This document shows, one piece after another, positions 53,118-61,281 of a stretch of DNA of 64,000 bases; position 1 is the first letter of the stretch; every line of letters starts with the position of its first letter. The position numbers were made by a program, and so were the translations under genes. Source of the stretch: Flavobacteriales bacterium (GTDB taxonomy: Bacteria; Bacteroidota; Bacteroidia; Flavobacteriales; Flavobacteriaceae); NCBI GenBank assembly GCA_018335925.1, contig JAGXRF010000076.1:43532-107531 (forward strand). The letters run 5' to 3'. The notes under the pieces were generated by a model. That model saw only the letters and a program-made list of their open reading frames with translations, searched no databases and was not told where the DNA came from.

Positions 53118-55483
53118 TGGAAAACAATCCCCCTTTGATTACTCAGGAAGAGAATACCAATATTGTAGCCCAGCTGATGCGATATGTAAAGCATTGGTAT
53201 TGGTTTGCATTTGGAGCTTTTCTAGGGCTTTTTGTGGCATATATGTACTTGCGATACACCCCTAGCCAATATGGCATTACCTCTTCCATCATGATTAAAG
53301 AGGACAATAACAAGTCTAAAAATTTAGGGGATGCTATCTTTGGCGAGTTGGGTATTTCCGGAGGAAAAACCTCAAACATAGAAGATGAGATTGATATTTT
53401 TACTTCAAAGACATTATTGGAAAAAACAGTAAAACGTTTGGGTTTACAAGTACAATATAAAGTGCAAGGAAGAGTCATCACCTCACATACTTACGGAGAC
53501 ATCCCCATTCAGTTACAATTACTTGATTCGGTGCAACAAATCACCAAAGGACAAGTGTTGGAGGTAAAATTAATAGATAAAAATACATTTGAGCTAGAGC
53601 TGGAGGGTAAAAAAAGAACTTTAAATTTTGGGGAGATTTTTATTACTGAAAATGGAAGATTCAAGCTTTTGTACCAAGCCAATGCTAAAGATTTCCAAAA
53701 AAACGAGTACCAAATCCTATTATTTCCTATTAGTAATGTTGCTTCTGCTTTTAAGGGAAATTTGAATTTGAGTATCCCAAGAAAAAAATCAAATATTTTA
53801 AAATTAGACCACAAAGATTTTCACGAAAAAAGAGGGATTGATTTTGTAAATACTTTGGTGGCATTGTATAATGAGGAAGCGATTGAAGACAAAAATGCGG
53901 TTGCTGTAAATACAGAGGAGTTTATTGATGGCAGGTTGGCCATCATCTCCGGTGAATTGGGCGAAGTAGAAATCAATGCCCAAAGTTTTAAACAAGCCAA
54001 TCGTTTAACAGATTTGGTTACCGATGCTGGATTGAATTTACAAGGGGCAAGTCAGTATGACAAAAAATATATTGAAATAGAAACCCAAAAAAAGGTGGTG
54101 CAATACTTGCAGCAATATTTACAAACTGCAACTTCAGAAAGTTTGATACCTGCCAACATAGTTCCTGATAATGTAGGGGCATCTGCCGTAGAGGATTACA
54201 ATAAGTTGGTGCTGCGAAGAAATCGAATTTTAGACCAAGCTACCACCAATCACCCACAAGCTATGCTATTAGAGGAGCAAATCAATGCATTGCGAAAAGG
54301 AATTCAAGAAAGTTTGCAAAGTGCCATAAAATCGTTACAAATTCAATCAAATCAAACCAAAAGTCAAGCCGATGTTTTTGATAACAAAGTGTCTAAAGTT
54401 CCTTACCAAGAGCGAATTGTAAGAGACATTACCCGACAACAAAACATCAAAGAAACTTTGTATTTGTTTTTATTGCAAAAACGAGAAGAAAATGCCATTT
54501 CCTTAGCAGTTACTGCACCAAAAGCAAAAGTGATTGATGCTGCTTACTCCTTAGGTGCTGTTGCTCCAAAGCGAAATATTGTATTATTGGCAGGACTGCT
54601 TTTGGGCTTATTGATACCTTTTGGAATATTATATGTAAAAGATTTGTTGGATACCAAAGTACATTCCAGAATGGATGTAGAACAGATTACCAAAAACATC
54701 CCGTTTTTAGGTGATGTGCCATTAGCAGATGAGGCTCATGATTACCAAGACAAAGCAAGTAGGTCAAGTGTGGCAGAATCAGTTCGGATTTTGTTGACTA
54801 ACATGGATTTCATGTTGAGTACTTTGCCAAACCAAGGGGCAAAAATGATTTTTGTTACTTCTACCATACCAAAAGAAGGAAAAACCTTTGTTACCGTGAA
54901 TATTGCCTCTATGTTGGCCCACTATGGCAAAAAGGTTTTAATGATAGGAATGGATTTAAGAAATCCTAAAATTTCCGATTATTTTGAGGTAAATGCCAAC
55001 CGAGGGTTGACCAACTATCTGTCAAAAAGTGAAGCGAAAATTTCCGATTATATCGTTAAAATTCCTGGGTATGTTCATTTTGAAGTGTTGCCATCTGGTG
55101 TAATTCCACCTAACCCTACGGAATTATTGATGACAGAAAAGTTAAAAAATTTATTTGAGACTTTTAAAGCAGAGTATGATTATATTTTTGTAGATACTGC
55201 TCCTGTGAGTTTGGTTACAGACACGTTAATCATTGCTAAGTATGCGGATTTGTTCCTGTATGTTTCCAGAGCTCATTATATAGAAAAGCAATCCTTGAAT
55301 GTACCTAAAAATTTATACCAAGAAGGTAAAATTAAAAACATGGCATTGGTATTAAATGCTGTTGATCACAAAAAAGGCTATGGTTATGGTTATGGTTATG
55401 GCTACGGTTATGGCTACGGTTATGGTTATGGAGCAGATAAGAAGCCTAAAAAATGGTATCAAAAGTTTTGGAAAACCTCATAG
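53117..55483 (+). CDS. Tyrosine autokinase and chain-length regulator (Wzc-like BY-kinase)
   Basis: A 788-residue inner-membrane protein. A transmembrane helix (about 33-53) starts the Wzz domain. The coiled-coil periplasmic part extends to a second helix near residue 480-500. The cytosolic BY-kinase domain has Walker A STIPKEGKT (near 583-591), Walker A' GMDLRNP, and Walker B YIFVDTAP. The C-terminal tail holds nine Gly-Tyr repeats (residues 754-771), the substrate tyrosines of self-phosphorylation, which controls polymer length and export. Confidence 0.93.
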   Translation: MENNPPLITQEENTNIVAQLMRYVKHWYWFAFGAFLGLFVAYMYLRYTPSQYGITSSIMIKEDNNKSKNLGDAIFGELGISGGKTSNIEDEIDIFTSKTLLEKTVKRLGLQVQYKVQGRVITSHTYGDIPIQLQLLDSVQQITKGQVLEVKLIDKNTFELELEGKKRTLNFGEIFITENGRFKLLYQANAKDFQKNEYQILLFPISNVASAFKGNLNLSIPRKKSNILKLDHKDFHEKRGIDFVNTLVALYNEEAIEDKNAVAVNTEEFIDGRLAIISGELGEVEINAQSFKQANRLTDLVTDAGLNLQGASQYDKKYIEIETQKKVVQYLQQYLQTATSESLIPANIVPDNVGASAVEDYNKLVLRRNRILDQATTNHPQAMLLEEQINALRKGIQESLQSAIKSLQIQSNQTKSQADVFDNKVSKVPYQERIVRDITRQQNIKETLYLFLLQKREENAISLAVTAPKAKVIDAAYSLGAVAPKRNIVLLAGLLLGLLIPFGILYVKDLLDTKVHSRMDVEQITKNIPFLGDVPLADEAHDYQDKASRSSVAESVRILLTNMDFMLSTLPNQGAKMIFVTSTIPKEGKTFVTVNIASMLAHYGKKVLMIGMDLRNPKISDYFEVNANRGLTNYLSKSEAKISDYIVKIPGYVHFEVLPSGVIPPNPTELLMTEKLKNLFETFKAEYDYIFVDTAPVSLVTDTLIIAKYADLFLYVSRAHYIEKQSLNVPKNLYQEGKIKNMALVLNAVDHKKGYGYGYGYGYGYGYGYGYGADKKPKKWYQKFWKTS
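55376..55429 (+). repeat. Tandem 6-bp repeat encoding (Gly-Tyr)9
   Basis: Nine GGY-TAY hexamers in a row at the 3' end of the Wzc-like gene. The third-base changes (GGC/GGT, TAT/TAC) show it is not a recent simple expansion. Because the unit is 6 bp, unequal exchange or slippage would change the number of Gly-Tyr units without moving the frame. Confidence 0.95.
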
Positions 55484-55839
55484 TTTTTAATTTTTTACAA
55501 TTAATAAATTGATGAATTTTTTAATTGTTGAATAGAAGTGAAACTTCTTTTGATGAAGGTATTTGTGATAATATTTTAAAACTTAACTTTAATTGGTTTT
55601 ATTTGATTACAGAAAAACAGTTGAGTTTGATATGATTTTTTTGTTATTTAATTGATTTTAATTTTAAGTTATTAGTTCAATTTTTGAGCTATAATTGATA
55701 ACAAATTAATCTTAATATTTCTACAAGTAATGTAAATGCTCCATTTAGACGATAATTGTCACAAAGGGGACAAGCTTTGCTTCGTATCGACTTAGAAACT
55801 TTAAGCGAGACAATTTAGCGTCGTATTGATACCGATACT
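55484..55839. other. Intergenic stretch without a recognised feature
   Basis: AT-rich DNA after the Wzc-like gene. There is a hairpin-prone stretch (about 55748-55825, TTGTCACAAAGGGGACAAGC...) but no reading frame or RNA gene that I can support. Confidence 0.6.
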
Positions 55840-56091
55840 TTAAATGCCATATTTTTGAATATGTTCTTGTAACCTAGCTTTATTTGATTTTTTCAATTTA
55901 TTCTCTAAAAAAACAGCTTCTGATCTTGATTTTTTTTGGATAGAATAAATCAACTCTTAAGGCAAATATGCTTTCGTGTAATTTTCATAACCTTCGTTAG
56001 GTCTTTTTAATCTATCTTCTAAATTGTTAGTTTGACCAATGTAATATTTGTCATAATTTGGAGAATGCAGGATATAAACAAAATAAGTCAT
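55840..56091 (-). pseudogene. GIY-YIG nuclease, broken by an internal stop
   Basis: The N-terminal part (MTYFVYILHSPNYDKYYIGQ, TNNLEDRLKRPNEG) is a GIY-YIG endonuclease of the short UvrC-like single-domain type. A TAA codon stands where the family has the Trp of P-W-E-L (KAYLP-stop-ELIYSI). After it the reading frame continues normally (ELIYSIQKKSRSEAVFLE...) to 55840. This suggests a recently inactivated copy, next to a tRNA gene. Confidence 0.85.
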
Positions 56092-56106
56092 CTTAAACAA
56101 ATAAAA

Positions 56107-56131
56107 AAACCTCTCCGATTTGGAGAGGTTT
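56107..56131 (-). terminator. Terminator of the tRNA-Val transcript
   Basis: A 10-bp stem AAACCTCTCC / GGAGAGGTTT with a 5-nt loop. On the minus strand it is followed by a T-run (complement of AAAAAAA at 56103-56109), directly behind the tRNA gene. Confidence 0.9.
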
Positions 56132-56133
56132 CG

Positions 56134-56208
56134 TGGGTGATGAGGGATTCGAACCCCCGACCCTCTGGGTGTAAACCAGATGCTCTGAACCAACTGAGCT
56201 AATCACCC
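56134..56208 (-). tRNA. tRNA-Val (anticodon TAC)
   Basis: The cloverleaf is complete on the minus strand: acceptor stem GGGTGAT/ATCACCC, D-arm with AGCTCAGTTGGTT, anticodon stem TCTGG/CCAGA with loop TTTACAC, and T-arm GGGGTTCGAATCCC. The discriminator is A and no CCA is encoded. It decodes GTA-type Val codons. Confidence 0.95.
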
Positions 56209-56231
56209 GTATTGTGCCGTAATTGCGAGTG

Positions 56232-56262
56232 CAAATATAGAACAGAATTTTATATTTCCAAA
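56232..56262 (-). promoter_or_regulatory. Promoter of tRNA-Val
   Basis: On the minus strand TTTG (56259-56262) and TATATTTG (56232-56239) are 19 bp apart, the optimal Bacteroidota -33/-7 spacing. It is about 23 bp before the tRNA. Confidence 0.75.
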
Positions 56263-56280
56263 CGATTTGCAGAAAAAAAA

Positions 56281-57498
56281 TCAAATAATTTCCGCTACTA
56301 CAAAGGTACTTCCTCCAACATACACCAAATCATGTATTTGTACATTTTGTTTTGCTTGTAAAAATGCTTTAGGAATAGAAGAGAAACTTTCTGCAACCAA
56401 TCCAAAAGCTTGCATTTGTTGATTTAGCAAGTCAACATCTAACCCTCTTGGCACATTTGGTCTAGCTATGTAATACTTGGCATTTTTTGGAAAAAGAGAT
56501 AAAATATTTCCTAAATCTTTATCTGATACAAATCCTAATACCAAATGCAGTTGGTCATAGGTTTCTAATTGTAATTGCTGCATGGTATATTGCAAACCAT
56601 TCACATTATGAGCGGTATCACAAATTATTTTTGGGTCATTTTGCAATACTTGCCACCTGCCAAGTAGCCCCGTATTTTTTATGACGTTGGCAAAACCTCT
56701 TTCTATTGATTCTTTACTTATTTGTAATCCCATTTGCTGCAACACCTGCAACGACAATTGTACTGTTTTAAAGTTGTGTTGTTGATAATTTCCTTGCAAC
56801 GGACAAGCATAGTTTACAGGTTCTTGTTCAAAAGCAAAATAAATAGGAGCATTGTATTGACCAGCTTTTTCGCGAAACACTTGGATGGTTTCCGGGTGGT
56901 ATTCTCCAATCACCACCGGAATATTTGGTTTGATGATGCCAGCTTTTTCGAAAGCAATTTTTGGCAAAGTGTCTCCCAATAAATTTTGATGGTCCCAACC
57001 AATATTAGTGATAACTGAAAGTATAGGCGTAATAATGTTGGTTGAATCTAATCTTCCTCCTAAACCTACTTCTATCACTGCATAATCTACTTTTTCTTTG
57101 GCAAAGTAAGCGAATGCCATGCCTACACTCATTTCAAAAAAGCTTAGGAAGTTTTGGTTTAAAAATTCTTGGCTATTTTTAATGAATTGCACTACAAAAT
57201 CTTCAGAAATGGTTTCTCCGTTGATGCGAATTCTTTCGCGGTAATCTTTTAAATGAGGAGAAGTATACAACCCAACTTTGTAGCCCGATTCTTGTAATAC
57301 AGAAGCAATTAATGAGGAAGTAGAACCTTTACCATTGGTTCCTGCAACATGTATACAACGAATTTGTTTTTCTGGATTTCCTAAATAAGAAGCAAAGGCT
57401 TGAATATTGTGTAAATCGTTTTTATATGCAGCAGTTCCGATTTGCTGAAACATAGGAAGTTGTTGAAACATCCACTCCACAGTTTCTTGGTAGTTCAT
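56281..57498 (-). CDS. folC: Folylpolyglutamate synthase/dihydrofolate synthase
   Basis: Adds glutamates to folates, and in bacteria usually joins Glu to dihydropteroate as well. The 405-residue length is usual. The ATP-binding loop is VAGTNGKGSTSSLIA near residue 50, followed by YTSPHLKDYRERIRI, EVGLGGRLDSTNI, ITNIGWDHQNLLG and DTAHNVNG. It is 9 bp after tonB. The tRNA gene follows in the same direction. Confidence 0.94.
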   Translation of the reverse strand: MNYQETVEWMFQQLPMFQQIGTAAYKNDLHNIQAFASYLGNPEKQIRCIHVAGTNGKGSTSSLIASVLQESGYKVGLYTSPHLKDYRERIRINGETISEDFVVQFIKNSQEFLNQNFLSFFEMSVGMAFAYFAKEKVDYAVIEVGLGGRLDSTNIITPILSVITNIGWDHQNLLGDTLPKIAFEKAGIIKPNIPVVIGEYHPETIQVFREKAGQYNAPIYFAFEQEPVNYACPLQGNYQQHNFKTVQLSLQVLQQMGLQISKESIERGFANVIKNTGLLGRWQVLQNDPKIICDTAHNVNGLQYTMQQLQLETYDQLHLVLGFVSDKDLGNILSLFPKNAKYYIARPNVPRGLDVDLLNQQMQAFGLVAESFSSIPKAFLQAKQNVQIHDLVYVGGSTFVVAEII

Positions 57499-57507
57499 AC
57501 TTAAAAA

Positions 57508-58308
57508 TTATTCTCCGTTTTTAAAGTTCACCACAATAAAACCAATTTGGGTATCTGGAGCTTTGCTATCTGGTTGCCATCGATATTTTTTTGCGGTGTC
57601 TACTGCTGCATCAATCAAACATCTGCTGGTAGTATTAGAGCCTCTTGGACTGTATTGTGTGGCAACTACAATCCCGTTTTTATTCACAGTAATTTGAACT
57701 ACTACGGTTCCTTCATCGTTACAATTAGGTTGAACTTTACCAGAACTTGCCAAGCTTCTTCCATTAAGTCCCCATCTACCAGAACCTGAACCAGCACCTG
57801 CACCGCTTCCAAAATAAGCGTTGGAATAAATGGAGCCATCCAAAGCACCTTGATTGCCAGGTTGTTTACCCGTACCATCACTTTGGTTGGTGGTGCCATC
57901 TTGTTTTGGACCATTTAATAAACTATTTAAAGCATCTGTGGTGGATTTAGATGGTGTTGGTGTTGGATTTGCTTTTGGCTTGGTATTTTCGGTTGGAGTG
58001 GTTTGTGGTTTAACTTTAGGAGTCTCTTTAATTACCGGAGCATCCTCCATTTCTTGGGTTGCCACATCTTCTTTGGTTGGTGCTGCACTTGCAGCAGCGG
58101 CTGCTTGTGGTGCAGATTGTGTTAATTCAGGGGAATTGTCATTTCCCATTCCAACATCGGTATTACCAAAATTAATGGCAATGCCATTTTCAGGTGGTGG
58201 ATCTAAATAAGTGAGTCCGAATGTAATGATTAGAAACAACAAAATTGCCATCAATACCGCAGTAATGGTAAAGGCTCTTTTTTCGTGTGGTGTTTCTAAG
58301 TATTTCAT
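57508..58308 (-). CDS. TonB-like energy transducer
   Basis: A 266-residue protein with one N-terminal transmembrane helix (about 15-35). A Pro/Ala/Thr/Lys-rich periplasmic spacer follows (about 60-150, with KPKANPTPTPSK), then a Gly-rich stretch (about 160-185) and a C-terminal TonB-like domain (about 195-265, EGTVVVQITVNKNGIVV, and AAVDTAKKYRWQP). It would couple proton motive force from ExbB/ExbD to outer-membrane receptors. The start overlaps the YciI-like stop (TAATG). It is the last part of the exbB-exbD-YciI-like-tonB group. Confidence 0.9.
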   Translation of the reverse strand: MKYLETPHEKRAFTITAVLMAILLFLIITFGLTYLDPPPENGIAINFGNTDVGMGNDNSPELTQSAPQAAAAASAAPTKEDVATQEMEDAPVIKETPKVKPQTTPTENTKPKANPTPTPSKSTTDALNSLLNGPKQDGTTNQSDGTGKQPGNQGALDGSIYSNAYFGSGAGAGSGSGRWGLNGRSLASSGKVQPNCNDEGTVVVQITVNKNGIVVATQYSPRGSNTTSRCLIDAAVDTAKKYRWQPDSKAPDTQIGFIVVNFKNGE

Positions 58309-58766
58309 TAAAATGTTTTTTTCTGAACTTTGGAATGGTTATCCATGTAGGTTGGTAATGCTGCCGAACCATACCATTGAAAAATCAATGCATTTAAAAT
58401 TCCAGAAGCTACAGCTCCATCTTCTTGCAAAATTTGTTTTACCTCTTCTTCAGTTGCTGCATTAATAATAAATATTCCTCGCAATCCTTCCTCATTTTTT
58501 CCGATCGGTCCAGCAACTATTATTTTTTTTAAAGCCGCATATTTGGTGATGTTTTGCATGTGGCTTTGAAAGTGTGCAGTTACTTCATCCTTAGTAAAAC
58601 CTTCAGAACTTCCGGATTGTAAAAGCACCAAGAAATAACTTTTCATTCCATAATCATCTGCACCTAATTCTTTTGCAAGCGATTCGTTGTAAACTGCATT
58701 GACGCTTTGTGCTTCTGTATAAGAAAAACAGATTAATAATGAAATTATGGTTAAAATTTGTTGCAT
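58308..58766 (-). CDS. Exported YciI-like protein
   Basis: A 152-residue protein with an N-terminal signal peptide (about 1-19, ending TEAQ) and a body of the YciI/YCII fold (KSYFLVLLQSGSS, DEVTAHFQSHMQNI, GPIGKNEEGLRGIFII). YciI proteins have an alpha-beta plait and are usually cytosolic; the function is unknown. A periplasmic YciI-like protein inside an exbD-tonB operon is unusual. Two bp separate it from the exbD stop. It may form part of a transport or sensing complex (speculative). Confidence 0.78.
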   Translation of the reverse strand: MQQILTIISLLICFSYTEAQSVNAVYNESLAKELGADDYGMKSYFLVLLQSGSSEGFTKDEVTAHFQSHMQNITKYAALKKIIVAGPIGKNEEGLRGIFIINAATEEEVKQILQEDGAVASGILNALIFQWYGSAALPTYMDNHSKVQKKTF

Positions 58767-58768
58767 AA

Positions 58769-59161
58769 TTATTTAGGTCTCACTGCCAAAACCACTTTAA
58801 TTTGATTTCTGTTGGCCAAATCTAAAACGCTCACTGCTTTTTCAATTGGCACTCCTTCTTCTGCTCTTAAAACAATTGCTTTGTTTTCTTGGGTTCCTAT
58901 AGCAGTTAACAATTCTTGTTCCAAATTAGTTTCGTCAACCAATTTCTTATCGATAAAAAATTGCAAATCTTTATTAATAGATACCGAAATGCTTTTATTG
59001 CTATCCGTTTTCCCTTTGGCTTTTGGTAAAACCAAATCCAAAGCATTGGTGGTAACCAAAGTAGATGTTAACATGAAAAATATTAACAATAAGAAAACGA
59101 TGTCGGTCATGGACGACATATTGAACTCTGGGGATACCTTATTTCTTCCTCTGATGTTCAT
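58769..59161 (-). CDS. ExbD-like proton channel protein
   Basis: A 130-residue protein with an N-terminal transmembrane helix (about 15-38, MTDIVFLLLIFFMLTSTLV) that holds the catalytic Asp of the ExbD/TolR group, and a periplasmic domain (about 60-125, ISVSINKDLQFFIDKKLV). It works with ExbB and a TonB to transfer energy to the outer membrane. It is 4 bp after exbB. Confidence 0.92.
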   Translation of the reverse strand: MNIRGRNKVSPEFNMSSMTDIVFLLLIFFMLTSTLVTTNALDLVLPKAKGKTDSNKSISVSINKDLQFFIDKKLVDETNLEQELLTAIGTQENKAIVLRAEEGVPIEKAVSVLDLANRNQIKVVLAVRPK

Positions 59162-59165
59162 AATT

Positions 59166-59858
59166 TTAGGAAGGTTCGTTGAGTAAATCTAAAAAGTCGG
59201 TGGCATTGGCTTCCATTTGGTGTACTACTTTATCGGTTTTTACTACCAAATGGTTGTAAGCAATGTATGAAATAATTCCGACTACCAATCCGGCAACCGT
59301 AGTGGTCATGGCTGTGTAAATCCCTTCTGCCAAAGCTCCAACTTCAATTTGTCCGCCTCCACTAGCCATTTTATGAAAAGCCAAAATCATCCCAATTACA
59401 GTCCCTAAGAAACCAATCATAGGCCCGGCACCTGAAATGGTTGCCAAGGTAGAAACGTTTTTTTCGAGTTTATAAATCTCTAATTTCCCCGCATTTTCAA
59501 TGGCAGTATTGATATCTTCTAAAGGTTTTCCGATGCGAGAAATTCCTTTTTCAATCAAACGGGATACAGGAGAATTGGTTTGTACGCACAACATTTTGGC
59601 AGCATCTAATTTGCCTTGCATGATGTGCATTTTGATGTTATTCATAAAATTCACATCCATTTTAGATGCTGCATTGATGGCAAATAATCTTTCAAAATAT
59701 AGATACATTGCTACTGCTAATAATAAGAACAAAGTAAACATGATGATGTTTCCTCCTACACCTCCACTAGTTACTAATTCCCAAATGGATAAGGTTTTTT
59801 CAATAGGTTGGTCGTCTAACAAACTCGGATTTGCAACCGAAGTAGAATCTACTTGCAT
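59166..59858 (-). CDS. ExbB/TolQ/MotA-family proton channel protein
   Basis: A 230-residue membrane protein with three helices (about 38-58, 135-160, 180-205). The N-terminal extension of about 35 residues is polar. LATISGAGPMIGFLGTVIGMI and the TAMTTTVAGLVVGIISY motif are the conserved channel helices of the family. It heads the exbB-exbD-YciI-like-tonB group on the minus strand. Confidence 0.93.
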   Translation of the reverse strand: MQVDSTSVANPSLLDDQPIEKTLSIWELVTSGGVGGNIIMFTLFLLLAVAMYLYFERLFAINAASKMDVNFMNNIKMHIMQGKLDAAKMLCVQTNSPVSRLIEKGISRIGKPLEDINTAIENAGKLEIYKLEKNVSTLATISGAGPMIGFLGTVIGMILAFHKMASGGGQIEVGALAEGIYTAMTTTVAGLVVGIISYIAYNHLVVKTDKVVHQMEANATDFLDLLNEPS

Positions 59859-59900
59859 AAATAGTTTTTTAATTGAAACGGCAATTTATAAATAAAATTG

Positions 59901-61277
59901 TTAACGAATGTAATGCTCTATAAACATAAAGCACAAAGCTCCTGCCAAAAACCCTACAAATGCTAACCAAGTAATTCTTTTTAAATACCAAATAAAATCT
60001 ATCTTTTCCATCCCCATAGCAGCTACTCCTGCTGCAGAACCGATGATTAACATACTTCCTCCGGTACCAGCACTATAGGCAATAAAATGCCATATAGAAC
60101 TATCTACTTCAAAGTCGTACATCCCCATAGATGCAGCAACCAAAGGCACGTTATCAATAATTGAAGATAAAATTCCAAGTAAAATCACTACAATATCCAT
60201 GTTAGGAACTGCATTGCTCAAACTTTCTGCTGCATAACGTAAAGTACCAACTTCAACCCCATCAATAGATCCAAAAACCAAGCTTTCTAAAGCAGCTACT
60301 GCCATTAAAATTCCTAAAAAGAATAGGATACTTGAGAACTCGATTTTAGAAAGTGCTTTGTGACCAGAATACAAATGCTTGTCTTTTTTGTCGAAATTCT
60401 TAAATGGTTTCACATACTCAGAGGTTAACCAAACAATCCCTAAGCTTAAAATCATTCCAACGTAAGGTGGTAAGCCTGTAATTACCTTAAAAATTGGCAC
60501 AAAAATAATGGCTCCAATCCCAACAAAAAGCATGGTTTTAGAACTCATCAATCGTTCAGTTTCTACTTCCGTTTGGTAATATCTTCTTGGCACATCACCT
60601 TGAAATGGTTTCATAAATGTTACGATTACAAAAGGAACCACAAAACACAAAATGGATGGCACTATTACGTATTCAATTAATCCAATAGCTGTTAATTTAT
60701 TGGCAATCCATAACATGGTAGTGGTTACATCTCCAATTGGAGACCATGCACCACCAGCATTGGCAGCAATCACAATCATCGATGCAAACCAAATACGGTA
60801 TTCTCTTTTAGGGATTAATTTTTTCAACAACGTTAATAAAACAATAGTTGCGGTTAAGTTATCGATAATTGCAGATAAAATAAAAGCCACAATTCCTAAA
60901 GTCCATAACAATCTTTTTTTGCTATTGGTTTTGATTCTGCTTTTGATTACATCAAATCCTCGGTGTAAGTCGATGATTTCTACAATGGTCATGGCACCAA
61001 TCAAAAAGATTAAAATCTCCGCTGTTTTCCCAAAATGATGCATCAAATTGGTTAAAAAAGCTTCTTTCTGCACTTCATGATCTCCCTCCATGATGTTGTA
61101 AATGTGTCCGTGCTCATCTACAATAGAAAACCATCCATTATTAAAGCCAACTGATAGCACAGCCCACATGACCCCAGCCATGATCAAAGCAGGTACGGTT
61201 TTGTCTAATTTTAATGGATGCTCAAAAGCAATAGACAAATAACCAACGACAAATAAAATGATTAAAATAAGTAACAT
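59901..61277 (-). CDS. nhaD: Sodium:proton antiporter NhaD
   Basis: A 458-residue membrane protein of the ion transporter superfamily, with about 12 hydrophobic segments. The segment IAANAGGAWSPIGDVTTTMLWIANK and ILSSIIDNVPLVAASMGMYD are the family landmarks with charged residues in the membrane, and ALSAIIDNLTATIVLLTLLKK is similar. It exchanges Na+ or Li+ for H+ and supports growth in salt. It is followed downstream by exbB, with a small gap. Confidence 0.93.
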   Translation of the reverse strand: MLLILIILFVVGYLSIAFEHPLKLDKTVPALIMAGVMWAVLSVGFNNGWFSIVDEHGHIYNIMEGDHEVQKEAFLTNLMHHFGKTAEILIFLIGAMTIVEIIDLHRGFDVIKSRIKTNSKKRLLWTLGIVAFILSAIIDNLTATIVLLTLLKKLIPKREYRIWFASMIVIAANAGGAWSPIGDVTTTMLWIANKLTAIGLIEYVIVPSILCFVVPFVIVTFMKPFQGDVPRRYYQTEVETERLMSSKTMLFVGIGAIIFVPIFKVITGLPPYVGMILSLGIVWLTSEYVKPFKNFDKKDKHLYSGHKALSKIEFSSILFFLGILMAVAALESLVFGSIDGVEVGTLRYAAESLSNAVPNMDIVVILLGILSSIIDNVPLVAASMGMYDFEVDSSIWHFIAYSAGTGGSMLIIGSAAGVAAMGMEKIDFIWYLKRITWLAFVGFLAGALCFMFIEHYIR

Positions 61278-61281
61278 ATCT

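Noticed and set aside
55748..55825. tRNA-like or small RNA near the Wzc-like gene
   Set aside because: There is base-pairing potential but no cloverleaf, promoter or terminator that would support an RNA gene.
57854..58210. Plus-strand frame opposite the Pro-rich TonB spacer
   Set aside because: Low-complexity DNA of the tonB spacer keeps the antisense frame open; no family or promoter.
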